DNA of 64,000 nt from Atrina japonica (lineage: Eukaryota; Mollusca; Bivalvia; Pterioida; Pinnidae): contig BROG01000082.1 of assembly GCA_030159075.1 (NCBI GenBank), positions 581,001-645,000 of the forward strand, in the 5' to 3' direction. Every line of letters begins with the position of its first letter. Positions within the stretch are counted from its first letter, which is position 1. Below the pieces are notes generated by a model. That model was given only the letters and a program-made list of their open reading frames with translations, had not been told where the DNA came from and searched no databases. Positions 13,474-26,299 of this stretch are shown here, piece by piece. Both the position numbers and the translations under genes were made by a program.

Positions 13474-14167
13474 AGCCAGGCCATTAAGGAAAATACGCTT
13501 AATTAATCCCATCTATAATGTAATGATAATTTTCAGTTCATTGTTTGATTATAAACTGATCACATTTGCTAACAAATGCCAATGGCAAAATCTTTGAACA
13601 CGTACTGTAGATATGACGTATCAAGATCGGATTTTCATGTGAGCTATTTATAACGCCGTATCAAAGCTAAACAAAATGGCTCCGCACAGACTTGTTCTGT
13701 CTCGACTGAAAAGCAAGCGATATTATGTTTTGATGGAGTGGGTTTAAGTGGTCGAAAGGCAGTGGAAATGTTTAATGTAAAAACCATCTAGGTCAACAGT
13801 TCAATTGTTTTTAAAATAATTCAGTGACACTGGAGATACAGTACGGAAAATGAACATCGAATAAGGCTAACTTCGAGGCGAGTTTGCTGTCCAGGTCTAT
13901 CGATAACTTTGGCATGGTCTTTGAGGCATCAAGTGATGTATAACAATCCAAACCACAGAGGCATGGGCATCTTTTTTGGAGCGTAATATTTCCCCCCAGG
14001 ATCCAGTTTTCATTGAGCATATTACGCTTTAGAAAGATTTCCGAGCCCCTGCGTCAAAACGTGGTTTGTTTACATTTCGCAAGCCGTAGACTAGCAGAGC
14101 CTACATGTACAGAACATCGGATAAATCTAGGCCTAACGAAACGTAACTGGAAAATGTAATAAATAAA
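13474..14167. other. Stretch with no recognised gene
   Basis: Only short minus-strand frames (13811-14020, and 14054-14236 which runs into the inverted repeat). I recognise neither. Confidence 0.35.
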
Positions 14168-14358
14168 ATATTTGACAATTGTTTTTGAATAACATATAAT
14201 TACATCGAGTGAGACAGGAGAATATATATTTAACACTTACATTTCATGAGACAGGAGAATACATATTTCAGACTCGTGCTACGCACTCGTGTTAGATATG
14301 TATTCTTCTATCTCACTCGATGTAATAAATATTTTATTCAAAAACAATTGTCAAATAT
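14168..14358. repeat. Inverted repeat / foldback element, ~69-bp arms
   Basis: The left arm 14168-14236 (with TTTGACAATTGTTTTTGAAT and ATCGAGTGAGA) pairs with the right arm 14289-14358 with few mismatches and a small gap. In the spacer, GAGACAGGAGAATA is a second copy of left-arm sequence, and ACTCGTG is repeated. This looks like a foldback or MITE-like element. Confidence 0.75.
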
Positions 14359-15956
14359 CCTCACTGTATTCTTACGTGTATGTCAGGAATATCAATGTTC
14401 GGCGTATTTCATTCATTCTAGGCAACATATGTATGCTATGTTAAAGTTTCTTACGTCAATACATTTTCAAGCCTTTTAATAAAAATTTAATCTAGTTGTG
14501 AGATATTTTTTTATCAGTATGTAAGTCTGTATGCATTTAATCATACCTATATAAATATCAGTTGGATTCATATCAACCTAGTGCATTGTTATCTAATCAT
14601 TATCAGTAATACAAAGTGATAGACCCTCTCAATTTGTGTATAAATAATAATCGTTTTATGAATGACTAAGATTGCATTTTTTTTTCAACCTAATATTTTC
14701 ATTATCTTTATACAACAATGCTCCCACCCCTTAGGTGCTGTGGAGTCATTTTGTGCTCATTTTGTTTGTACTCAATTCAAATAAACGGATACGAATTGTG
14801 GTTTGTAATAATTCAATATTTTATCCAAATTTAGTGTCTTTATGCAGAAATAAAATAATTACAACAAAGGCTGTTTTACATTCACCTTTATGCATACAAT
14901 AATAGCAATTAAATTTATGTCCAATATAGAAGTATTTAAAGTTTTACAAAAGCGAATGGAACTTGAGGGTAGAAAATTTCGCTGCATTGAATCAGAATAA
15001 CACAACATGACTTTATTTAGAACAATTACATCGTACAGATGTGATATAATCATTTAGTAGGTAGGCGGTGTTTATGTCGTTAGGTACGTTGGCAACTCTT
15101 GTTCACACCCCATCCTTATTGTGTACCAATTATCAAAACATTTAATTAAGCTTTCATTTCAGTTAGGCATATGTTATGTTGTGTTTATCGAGTTTGACTT
15201 AAAGACGTGAAAAATTAAATGACAATACTCATTAAAGAGATTGCATCACGTGACCGGTGTTAGCCATAACGTTAAAATATTTTGACACTCTCCCTGGTCT
15301 ACAACACCGACGCCATGCTTAGAATGACATATTGCATTTGATGTCTAAGGTAATTTAAGTTGTTATTGTCAAGGAAACGATATAATGTAAATAAATAGCA
15401 TGTAGATCATAGTATAAATAGAGAATTGTTAAAATACTTCATATCATATTTTTCTTATTTTTCGACTTTTTTTTTATTACATAAACGGAAACAAAAGAAA
15501 TGACAATTGAAATATATCGAGCATTTTAAAAAATGTATTAATCAAATCCCTGATTAGAAAAATCGTATCAATATCCATTTGTTAAGGATGGTTAATTAGA
15601 GGTTTGAAATATTGAGAAAACATGAAAGGACCTATCAGAAATGCCAATGTTATCTTGACATAGAAAACGATAACGTTTTTGTTCTCTGTCGGGTAAAGCC
15701 GAATAACAGTAAGATCGAGACAAGACCATAATTGATAGTCCTGTTCTCACAGCTACTGATAACATTATATTTCTTGCGTGCTTCTGCTGCAGAATTGACC
15801 TATGTTATCAATGATAAGTTTTCAGTTGGGTCATTCTCAATACTTTCATAAAAGTTATTGTTAAAAAATGAATAAATGAATAAAGTAAATAGATATTGAA
15901 TCGTTAAAGGTATGTTTTCCTTCTCCAGTAATGTATTGGTTATGTGAGTGCATTCA
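14359..15956. other. Stretch with no recognised gene
   Basis: About 1.6 kb of AT-rich DNA with short frames only. I see no shared repeats. Confidence 0.4.
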
Positions 15957-16103
15957 AAGGCTAGGGTGGCCGAGTGGTTAAATTCTCGCGCTTTAAACAA
16001 TGACTCTCAACTCTACTTATCGCTGGATCGAGTCTCAAAGGAACCTTAGCTGAGTTTCTGAGAAAGTTTGCCAATATACTCGTGGAAGGCTGGTGGTCGC
16101 TTC
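15957..16103 (+). mobile_element. tRNA-headed SINE, family B, truncated by a microsatellite
   Basis: The head has GGTGGCCGAGTGGTTAAATT (A-box region) and a weakened B-box GGATCGAGTCT, then the body block GAAAGTTTGCCA and GAAGGCTGGTGGTCGCTTC. The 3' part is replaced by the CA/TA run that follows. Confidence 0.7.
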
Positions 16104-16241
<138 letters not shown>

Positions 16242-16429
16242 CAAAGAACAAACAATTATCAAATATAATTTCTCGTGTATAAGAATTACATTGGACACAC
16301 ACGAACCTCTATAAAACCATAGGTGGGTTAATAGCAAAAATGTTCATTAGACCGACCATAAAAACGAAATGTTGAAATCAAATGCTATTCTTGATATCCT
16401 TTTGACAACATTTTATCAGAAAGTAGTTT

Positions 16430-17090
16430 GGCTCTGTATATGAAATGGTCGTATGTTGAACACGCCCTGACTTATCAGATCATCTCCGAGATATAAACAC
16501 CATATGCATATTACTACCTAAATGTGGAAAGGTGACATAAGGAAAGCTAACATTGTCACGCCTGCCGTGTAGCTTTCCGTCTACGGTAATATATCGAAAT
16601 AAGATGCCTATATATTAGATTCTGTGGCATCTTTAATTTCTACTTCGTCGGGATATAGTGCATTCACATATGCATGAAAACTACAATTGTCAATTAGCAA
16701 TACCCCACGGTATTCAATTGCCAAATTGAAGGCCGGCCAAGGCAAGCTTTTTTTCTCTTTCTTGTGTTTATATTCAAATTGTCAATAATGATATCCGTTT
16801 CACATGAATAAAAGAAAAATTTGGCTAATAAAGAGGTACAATTTGTTCGCTGAAAGACCCGGTCTCCTCTAAACACTAGATATGCATACTGTCTATTAAA
16901 ATTCAAGCATCTTTTACATCAACTGCATTGTATTGTGGTGTTGAACTTTCAGTGAAAAAACAGTAGTTTATCATACCTACAGTATCTCTTTTAAATTTAT
17001 CATTCGGAATTGTTGTATAAAAAGTAGAAAGTCGTATAGTTTTATAATATAAATATTTTAGAATTTTTGGGGTTTTTAAATTTTCTTTGA
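16430..17090 (-). pseudogene. RT element remnant (older copy, part 1)
   Basis: Minus-strand order matches 23740-22930. It includes the C-terminal region (16440-16600), a region with TTTAATTTCTA and CGGGATATAG near 16635-16660, and the motif B area near 16800-16860 (the GACCCGGTCTCC block). Stops and deletions are frequent. It resumes at 17705-17870 after an inserted plus-strand RT fragment. Confidence 0.6.
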
Positions 17091-17164
17091 GCTACTTGAA
17101 AAAAAGTAGACGTATCATGTTGATCTTGAGAGACCAGATAGATATCTGCGTCTTACCTAGATTT

Positions 17165-17735
17165 ACTCCTGAAAGACGGTACCGTAACACTTCCCTTTAT
17201 GAAAAACGTGAGTATTTCAATTTCCATATCACGATCGTCCCGATCCTGAGTAGTAAAATTTCGCCCCACCTGCAATTGGCGTTTTCATTTTACACCTTAT
17301 ATGTTATGTCAGGGCATGATCCTCTTATGAATGTTTTATTTTGGCAGCCAAACAACTCACACGGGGTTATGTTGCTTTAAATTATCAGAGATTTATGGTC
17401 GATATGGGGATCTTGTTAAACAATATGAAATCCCCCTCCCAAGAATGATAGAAAGTATTCTGAAGTACACATACATATATCCATATACACTGACTCCCAG
17501 ATATAAAACTAACATAGAGTCTAATCGAACTTGAGATGTTTCCATATAACATTTGCATCAGATATGGCATGCTAACAACACTTCCGGCCACCTGGCCCCA
17601 TTCCGTTTTAGATTCCAAGTCGTTCTTCCAAACATTTTTTATATCCACTTTGTTGTATTCTATTGAAATTTTGAATATCCATTGGTATTTCTTCATTTTT
17701 TTACATGGTATCAACATCTGATTAACAATGTTTCT
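17165..17735 (+). pseudogene. RT element fragment (C-terminal part and tail), nested in the minus-strand copy
   Basis: The plus-strand reading contains SLYEKREYFNFHI and, after a frameshift, YGRYGDLVKQYEIPLPRM, the conserved C-terminal block of this RT family. The tail segment (ACCTGGCCCCATTCCG near 17588, AATATCCATTGGTATTTCTT near 17673) recurs at 41620, 44560, 44815, 49880 and, inverted, at 50745. Dead copy. Confidence 0.75.
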
Positions 17736-17870
17736 GGAAAAAACAACTGTACAGTGTTGCTTTAAGTTTCTCTTCTGTAACAGACAGTATTTTGGTTAGG
17801 AGCCAAGGATTGGTGTAACATTTATTATATCCTGCTATGTATCTCTGCATCATCTATCTCCTGTATTGCA
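17705..17870 (-). pseudogene. RT element remnant (older copy, part 2)
   Basis: It matches 350-480 on the same strand: ACAACTGTACAGTGTTGCTT near 17745 and ATCCTGCTATGTATCTCTGC near 17830. Together with 16430-17090 it forms one interrupted element. Confidence 0.65.
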
Positions 17871-18952
17871 AAAGAAGCAATGAATGGATTACTAATTAAA
17901 GAATTAAAATTCTCAGCGGTTTACTCTAACATTAACAATGATGCTATACAATTTCAAGTAAAGAAAAATAAAATTTCACAATCTGCCATGAACATTTGGC
18001 ATTACAATCGTCAACCCATGTTTAAATTTGCCAAGCCATGGTGTGGCTTATGCCTATTCTTTACAGAGTATGAACTTTTTGAACAACCGTGGGAGTTGCA
18101 CTGGAAAATTTTGTATTCCAGACGAAATTTTGAATGGAATCACAAAAATTGAAAACGCAAAAGTTAAATGCTACCTTTGAAGGATCAAATCACAAAAATG
18201 TCAAACTGCCGAAAATACCCAATATACGGTATCTCTTGGTCCAGTTGAGAAAATGGTAGGGCACAATATTCCAAACCTCCGTTACGCCTAAACGCACAAA
18301 TAGACAAACTACGAACATAGCTTAAAATGTTTCAGACAAAATGGAGTTTCAGAAAAGGTGTGTCAAGGAACTTTCCGGGAATTTGGGAACAAGCATCTCA
18401 TTGACTATGAGACATTGATTTTCACACAAATTTCAGTTCCTGGAAGTGGTTTTTTAATCGAAACACCAAATTTTATACACAAAAAAGTCTAAATTGTACA
18501 AATATTGAGTCATCATTTATGGTATATGTCGTGTATCGATAATTTTCATTGCAAAAATTTGATCGACATTTTCCAATTTTCAGTTTATTTTAATTTTTGT
18601 AAATTTGTTATGGTTTACTAATAAACTTATAAACGCCTCAATCGGCTGAGTGCTGACATAAGTAAAAGTCAAATTTCATTTTGGGCATTGATTACACTTT
18701 CAATCAGAATTAAGAGTTTCTGTACTGGTTTTAAAAAACTCATGGTCTGTGTCAAAAACTGAGATGACTTACCTAATACCATTCATTCTTGGTGACTCGA
18801 GATTTTGTTTTTGCCTCGCAAGAAGTTTGAGATACGAACCGTAGTATATTCAGTATAGTCGATGAATACTTTACAGTTGATAATAAATCAGTTACTGTTA
18901 AAAAAAACTTTGGCAATTGCTCATTTCTTCTAGATTGGCGTACTTGTTAAAG
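17871..18952. other. Stretch with no recognised gene
   Basis: The frame 17880-18152 (90 codons, plus) has an ATG and mixed composition, but I do not recognise it and see no supporting exon structure. The rest is unique-looking AT-rich DNA. Confidence 0.35.
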
Positions 18953-19260
18953 TAACTCTCTCCCAGTATAAAAGGAACACAGACATACATATGAGAAAAC
19001 TTCCCCGCAATATAAACACAGAATATATATAAGAACATTCTCCCCAAGTATAACACAGACATACATATGAGAAAACTCTCCCCAGTATAAACACATATAT
19101 TGTATGAAAAAATACCCCCCAGTATAAACACAGACATACATATGAGAAAACTCTGACCCATTATAAACACAGACATACATTTGAGAAAACTTTCTGCAAT
19201 ATAAACACAGACATACATATGAGAAAACTCTCACCGGTATAAAAGGAACACAGACATACT
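18953..19260. repeat. Minisatellite of ~38 bp, 8 copies
   Basis: The unit contains AGTATAAACACAGACATACA then TATGAGAAAACTCTCCCC. Eight diverged copies are seen, two of them (18962, 19236) with a four-base insertion giving TATAAAAGGAACAC. Overlapping frames in two phases give Cys/Tyr/Val-rich artefact proteins. Confidence 0.9.
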
Positions 19261-19261
19261 A

Positions 19262-20465
19262 TTACAGTACGTGTCCACGACCTGCAGCACAGAATAATCA
19301 ATTGCAGTATGTGCCCATGATCTGAACCACGTAATAATACTAATGCAGTGCGTGTGCATGACCTGAACCACGTAATAATACTAATGCATTACGTGTCCAT
19401 GATCTGAACCACGTACTAAGACTAATGCATTACGTGTCCATGATCTGAACCACGTAATAATACTAATGCATTACGTGTCCATGATCTGAACCACGTACTA
19501 AGACTAATGCATTACGTGTCCATGATCTGAACCACGTACTAAGACTAATGCATTACGTGTCCATGATCTGAACCACGTACTAAGACTAATGCATAACGTG
19601 TCCATGACCTGAACCACGTACTAAGACTAATGCATTATGTGTCCATGATCTGAACCACGTACTAAGACTAATGCATTACGTGTCCATGATCTGAACCACG
19701 TACTAAGACTAATGCATTACGTGTCCATGACATGAACCACGTACTAAGACTAATGCATTACGTGTCCATGACATGAACCACGTACTAAGACTAATGCATT
19801 ACGTGTCCATGATCTGAACCACGTAATAATACTATTGCATTACGTGTCCATGATCTGAACCACGTACTAAGACTAATGCATTACGTGTCCATGATCTGAA
19901 CCACGTAATAATACTATTGCATTACGTGTCCATGATCTGAACCACGTACTAAGACTAATGCAGTGCGTGTCCATGATCTGAACCACGTACTAAGACTAAT
20001 GCATTACGTGTCCATGATCTGAACCACGTACTAAGACTAATGCATTACGTGTCCATGATCTGAACCACGTACTAAGACTAATGCATTACGTGTCCATGAT
20101 CTGAACCACGTACTAAGACTAATGCATTACGTGTCCATGATCTGAACCACGTACTAAGACTAATGCATTACGTGTCCATGATCTGAACCACGTACTAAGA
20201 CTAATGCATTACGTGTCCATGATCTGAACCACGTACTAAGACTAATGCATTACGTGTCCATGATCTGAACCACGTACTAAGACTAATGCAGTGCGTGTGC
20301 ATGACCTGAACCACGTACTAAGACTAATGCATTACGTGTCCATGACATGAACCACGTACTAAGACTAATGCATTACGTGTCCATGATCTGAACCACGTAC
20401 TAAGACTAATGCATTACGTGTCCATGATCTGAACCACGTACTAATACTATTGCAGTACGTGTCTA
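19262..20465. repeat. Satellite of 41 bp, about 28 copies
   Basis: The unit reads CATTACGTGTCCATGATCTG then AACCACGTACTAAGACTAATG. Later copies are almost identical and the first few are diverged. Each unit carries an inverted pair, TACGTG and CACGTA, separated by 14 bp. It directly abuts the 38-bp array. Confidence 0.95.
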
Positions 20466-20491
20466 TAAAGGTGTAACCTTTATATATAGAG

Positions 20492-20575
20492 ATTATTACA
20501 CGGTAAAACTCATGTCACATATCATATCACTCCAAGGGCTCAATATCAGGTGATATGAATTCTACCATGTTATAA
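20492..20575. repeat. Imperfect inverted repeat at the satellite edge
   Basis: GATTATTACACGGTAAAACT (from about 20492) pairs with ATTCTACCATGTTATAATC ending near 20575, and ATATCAC pairs with GTGATAT inside. It looks like a small foldback element. Confidence 0.55.
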
Positions 20576-22569
20576 TCTATTTATCATATACAAACTGTAC
20601 AACTTGCAAATTCACTGAAAGTATCAGTTTTATATTTCGGAAGTGAATTAAGTGAATTAAGCAAGTGAAATAAATGAATTTAGCAAGGAATGTTTGCTTC
20701 AATAAATTTTAATTTTTCAATAACTTAGTAGTGTATAATAACTTAGTAATAATAAGTGTATACATGTATACAGATAGGTGATACCTTTTCACCTCCTTTT
20801 GGCATTGTAAACAAACAATATGTTGTCTTACGCAACTCTCCGTTTGAAGTCGATAAGTCCCGAGGTGTCCCGATTCATCATAAATTCCGAAGTGCGTGAT
20901 ACGGATTTTTGCATGACCGGTCTGATATTGATACGGATTTTTGCATGGCCGGTCTGATATCGGTTAGTTGGTTTTGGTGATATCATACCATGCAAAACTT
21001 ACATTTAAAGTACTAAGAATATGATAATTCTTATTACATCATAGTAGAGAGTCCGTAGTCGCTATTTGTTTATACCCCTTTCCCATTTAAACGCGGTCAA
21101 AGCCCGCATTGAAAATCGCAGGAAACCATAGGTACGCTAGGCGATTTGTATATTTCTGCGTGTAGTCAGGTCATAGGAAAAACAATGAATCATTTAATTA
21201 GCGCCAAAATGGAGCTGCGTTTAGCTCCAAAACCTATGGAAAATGCGCGAACCGTAAATGAACCGAACTGACCGCCATCAAATCGTGGCATTTCCGCGAG
21301 ACCACCTACACTAGTCAAACCGACGGAACCACTGTATAGCCATTTGAGCAGAACAATTAAGTAATAAAACAGGCGGGAAACCTGCGCGTAAACGTAACAA
21401 ACCCGTATCAGCGGGATATTAATTTGATAAAACCGGCACCTTGGACCACAATTTCTATCTATAAAATATATACATATATATAGTTATATGATGTAAATCA
21501 TGTAATTTTCATCAGTCGTAGCCGAACTAAAGGACTACACGGGGAGCTTGATATGAATTTGAAAGGCTGTAAAATAACTTTTTGTTGTAATATTGCATGG
21601 TATTGAAATTATCATTTCATACTTGTTTTAATGTTTTATAAACAAAAAGTAATTAGAAAATGCGCTAACGCGGCACATTTATGGTTTAAGAGCTTCCTGC
21701 ATCATACAAACCACTCCGGCATTTTTTTCTTCCATTCATGTTTCATTAATGATGAACGTTTCGAGATAATTCAATAAAATCAATTTTAAGAATGAATTCC
21801 GCTTTTCCACTGAATCAACAAACTCTATTTCACACACGCCCCCACTCTCCTGCAACAACAGCGATACATATGTGTTTGTACATATTTATATGAATCAAAA
21901 GGGACAGAAAGCACACCAGCAATCGATACACCCCGCTTCACTGGCATTAAAAGACTGATATTGTACATACAAGATATATATCAACAAAACACTGGGTTAT
22001 TTGCGAAATATATATTTCGATAGTTCATTTTGAGGTTGAATTTAACGGAGAAATTATTAGAAACATGAGATATTAGGTCATTGAATAAAAATAAAATACC
22101 CCATAGATGCAATATCGCGACAAGAAATCCCTATAAAGAATTTTTCGTGACTGTGCGGTTGCGTCACCAATTAATTCGTTTCCCTCTTCCTCGATTTAAA
22201 TAACATAGCCCTCAATGTCACGCTAAACTACGACCTTAATGGATTAAAAATCAATTGTTTATTAATTTGATTAATTAGCGTCAGTAAGCAGGTAAATACT
22301 TATTTATTTTAATTCTACACCAATGCATGTCAAGTCCACAGTCGGAAGTTCTTAATATGTACGCTTCACGTTAAACTGAATATTAATCACACATAACGTC
22401 AGATAGTGCCTTTATAGAAACAATTAGTTCTACTTCGTAGAGGATAAGAGAAAATTGTTATGACATCAAATACAATATCATTACTTTCATCACTGCATCA
22501 AACTGATACACAACTGAAAGTATTACAGTTAACAGTAATGGCAATAATTAGTAATATAAAAAGAGAAAT
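20576..22569. other. Mostly unrecognised stretch; one 32-bp tandem duplication
   Basis: GATACGGATTTTTGCATG followed by CCGGTCTGATAT occurs twice in tandem at about 20898-20961. The rest of the 2 kb shows no coding region that I recognise. Confidence 0.5.
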
Positions 22570-23740
22570 ATAAAAAAAAAATCTCAGATACCAAAGTATA
22601 AATCTTTAGGATGTCCAGAATATAGATACAAATCTGGTAAAACTGGACAAAAAACGGACCTCTGGAAACCATGAAGTGGGATCGGTGCCAAAGAGGAGTA
22701 AGCATCCCTTGTCGACGACTTGTTACACCCGCCGTGAATCCACAGTCAAATCCAAATGAAATACATGAGAAACGAATCCACGTCGCAATTAGTACAGATG
22801 TCTCAACAACCCCCAACTAAAATTTAACTCAACATTTCACCTAGTGAAACAGAGTAATCGCAAACAAGACTATTATACCGACCGCAAAATTTGCGGAACG
22901 TTGACATCAAACGCGGTTTTCGGTTTCGTGAAATATAAACTACATATGCGGGTGACTGTGGGATATTACTATTTAAATGTTGAAAATTTACGATGTGAAA
23001 ACCGTGTGTCGTGTAGCTTAGTTGCTAATTTCCCTTCTGTATCTATAATAAGTGAAATGTCTAAGTATGAAGCGTGTGTGCTTGATTCTGTTGTATCTTT
23101 AATTTCTAGTTTGCTGGGATATATCGCATTAGCATATGTATGAAAATTGTCGTTATTAATTGACAAAACATAGTATAAATATATAAATGTCAAATTAAAG
23201 GACGCCGCTAGCTGTTTCTTCTTTTGATTCAGCAGTTTCTGAATGAAGTCTGCTTCGTGTGAATAAATGAACAGGTCAGCCAATAAAAGGACACAGTTGG
23301 TTCCCATAGGAATGCCGACAGTTTGTTGAAAGACCACGTCTCTGAACATACAAATATATTGTCTATTAGAAATCCCATCATATTTTTATATCAACTTCAG
23401 TGTATTTATATGTAGAATCAGAGTGGTGTTTGAGAAAATATGTATCATATTAACCAATCACTAGATATTTAAATTTTCGGGTACCACCTTTATTGACAAA
23501 ACAGTTGTCTATGATGCTACAAAGTCTCTCTTTTACATATTTATATGGAATTCTTGTGTAAAGATAAGAGAAGTCGTATGTTTTGATACCGTGAATTTGA
23601 GAAAAATTATGTGCCTTCAAATTTCTAAAATTTGTTTAGAATTTTTAAGTATCCACATCTGTTTTACACCGCTTCTGGAATAAGCAACTGTACAGTCTCC
23701 TTAACGGCTGTCAATATTTTGGTATCTGGGACCAGTACAT
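22570..23740 (-). pseudogene. RT element remnant with catalytic core region and 3' tail
   Basis: The minus frame 23349-22969 carries motif B as VGIPMGTNCVLLLADLF and a motif C region reading FIYLYYVLSINN. By comparison with the family form, the two catalytic aspartates of motif C are both replaced by tyrosine (codons at 23170-23175). The block SYLDISLIIDTEGKL follows. Downstream on the same strand is the tail repeat (22900-22570). Upstream, 23360-23740 matches 1-400 of the window. It is truncated at the N-terminal end and cannot be active. Confidence 0.8.
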
Positions 23741-23804
23741 ATGTAAAAATATCAAATAGCCCATGTAAACACATTTTATTGAGGATCAAATGCCCACATA
23801 TATT

Positions 23805-23840
23805 CACACACACACAGACACACACACACACACACACACA

Positions 23841-23876
<36 letters not shown>

Positions 23877-23882
23877 AACACA
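23805..23882. repeat. (CA)n microsatellite with CAGA interruptions
   Basis: A CA run with scattered G interruptions, ending in CAAACAAACACATATATATA. Confidence 0.95.
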
Positions 23883-23983
23883 TATATATACCCAGTTAAT
23901 GTGGGTAACGAGTTAATCCTACTTTTTCACCAGATAATCTTAATTTTTCTGGTAACCCAAATTAACTGGAAAAAAACTAATTT

Positions 23984-23987
<4 letters not shown>

Positions 23988-24062
<75 letters not shown>

Positions 24063-24073
24063 AGAGAGAGAGA
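23988..24073. repeat. (GA)n microsatellite
   Basis: A GA run with one interruption (AATG near 24058). Confidence 0.97.
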
Positions 24074-26010
24074 CCCTGGCTAATCATTACTTTGTATTAT
24101 CTATTATATTTACCTTTGCGAATATAAATCAATTTTTGAAACCAGTATCTATAAATCTGATTATATACAAACAGGTATTAATGTATTTTACGTAAACTTA
24201 TATTGATGTTAACATTTCAAAACAGCGGAAACCATTGTTTTATGGGTGAACTAAATCGATGTCCACTTTTTAGCATACTTTACATTTATGAATGGAAATT
24301 TGCGTCAATGAATCGATTTTAGCGCACGTCATTCGTGTGATAATATTTGTTTTAGAGGACTACGAGCCGATTGAGTAAATTTATGCAAATTTTTTATTTC
24401 ATTCTGTTTAAATCTCGACGACGTGTGTGATACCCCTGCAGTCAAATAGTATACAGTTTTAGGAAGTCACCAAATATGGTTCACAACGCTTGTCTTAGAA
24501 GGGAAAAACTCCCAAGTTCGAATCCTGTTTCAGCTAACAGTACTGGATATCATATCATCATCAAAGGTCAAAGATCAATATCTGTAACGTTTCATTTGTG
24601 GAATAGCTGCACAAATTTTTGTGGTAAAGCACTTATGGGACATGAAACTTAACAATTCAATCCCATCAAAAGTTAAGGTGCGTTTAATTGGGACTGAGAA
24701 AGGACATATCTTCTTAAGTTAGAGAAGATAAGTGTCAGCAAAAAGGGGACAGGGCGAATGACCTTACGTGCAGAATTGCAAATCTGAATTCCCGATTATA
24801 ACAGGCAACATTGAATGAAATTTAATTCAAAAGAAAGTGAATGTCGCTAATGATTAATGCTCCACCTTCATTTTTATTCTCTAATCACCATTGGGCGTAG
24901 ATTAGCATATTTCTAAATGTCCAGACGCCCACGTGATTCATTCAATAAATCATTAGGACATGATAAATATTATAAACATAATACTAAAGGTAAAGTTTTC
25001 TATGAAAAAAGAAAATGACCAAACTAAATATTCTGGGCTATCGTTTCCACCAATAACACCTCATTAGTTGACCTCAAGTTCGGTTGCGAACAGTTTTTAT
25101 GTTTTAATATTTGGTAAATAAAATAAGGGCTACCCTCATTTTATTTTTTTAAGATTAATGTCTGTTTGTTTCTTATTGTATTACCTCCCACCAAGACTTA
25201 ACAACTTCTTTGAAGACGGCATCAGTTCAAAGCCAGAGGGCCACAAATATCACATACTATTTATCTACCCCAACGCGAAGAAATATTTTAGGCGAGCTAC
25301 GCTAATCGCGATTCGAGACTTCGATATCAAGAGATGTAACTTCCGACATCTTGATTAGAATATCTGATAAGAGCAGTCATTTCCGGTGTCAGTAAAATCC
25401 TGGGAATCGAACCGTGGACCTGATATTGCACGACGAATATTCTAACCTCTGTGATAAGAACGCATTACAGAAAGACAAATATATCTACAGATCTATACGC
25501 TTTGGAATAATCCGATGATGGAAAAGACAGTACCATTCCTTTCTAATATATTGATCCCTCTTGTGAACATCAGCGATTGTTCTTGTCAACCTGCCGCATG
25601 ATAAGGCGGACATCAACATACCCAGACTGTAATGACAATAATCTAAAGCAAAAGTTTAAAATATGCACCTATGTTTTAAATGTAAATGAAACATATTTGA
25701 TAGACGGATGTGCAATCTTTAAACAATTACATGTAATATTATCTGATGCCTGCAATTAATGAATTTGAATGTGGTTCCATATTTAGTGGCATCACTATTC
25801 TGCACTTACCTTTCAGCATGTAATCAAAATTAAGGGAAAACCCACGCCTGCTCAGATTTTGGGACTGCTGTTTCACATAAAATGTTGAGCCCGAGGTCGC
25901 ATATTACGAAATTTCATACCAGTAGGCAGTCCGGAACATATCCGTAGTTTTTCCTGAATAAGATGAACGCCTTTCAGAGCTTTGTACTTTGTTCAATTAA
26001 TTCCAAAGAA
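24074..26010. other. Mostly unrecognised stretch; a tRNA-like scrap on the minus strand
   Basis: Reverse complement of about 25388-25460 shows ATCACAGAGGTTAGAATATT and, downstream, GGTTCGATTCCC, spaced like the A and B boxes of a tRNA gene. The rest of a tRNA fold is not evident, so this is at most a tRNA-derived SINE head. Frames 25158-25358 and 25577-25759 are unrecognised. Confidence 0.4.
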
Positions 26011-26016
26011 TAACTA

Positions 26017-26044
26017 TGGATCAGATGATGATGGTGATGATGAC

Positions 26045-26077
<33 letters not shown>

Positions 26078-26087
26078 GACGAATGCA

Positions 26088-26118
<31 letters not shown>

Positions 26119-26265
26119 CGACAACAATGATGATGAAGATGATGATGAAGATGAAAATGAAGGCAACAAAGATGATGGTAATAATAATGATGATGATGAT
26201 GGCGACGACGACGACCATAATGACGACAACGACGACGACGACGATGATGATGATGATGTTGATGA
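26017..26265. repeat. (GAT)n trinucleotide repeat
   Basis: GAT/GAC triplets with interruptions. Open frames exist in most phases (poly-Asp, poly-Met, poly-His and others), as expected of a triplet repeat without stops. No gene context. Confidence 0.95.
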
Positions 26266-26299
26266 TGAATATAATGAAAATCAAGATGAACTTTTATCA

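Noticed and set aside
19262..20465. CRISPR array
   Set aside because: The 41-bp units are contiguous with no unique spacers, and the DNA is eukaryotic.
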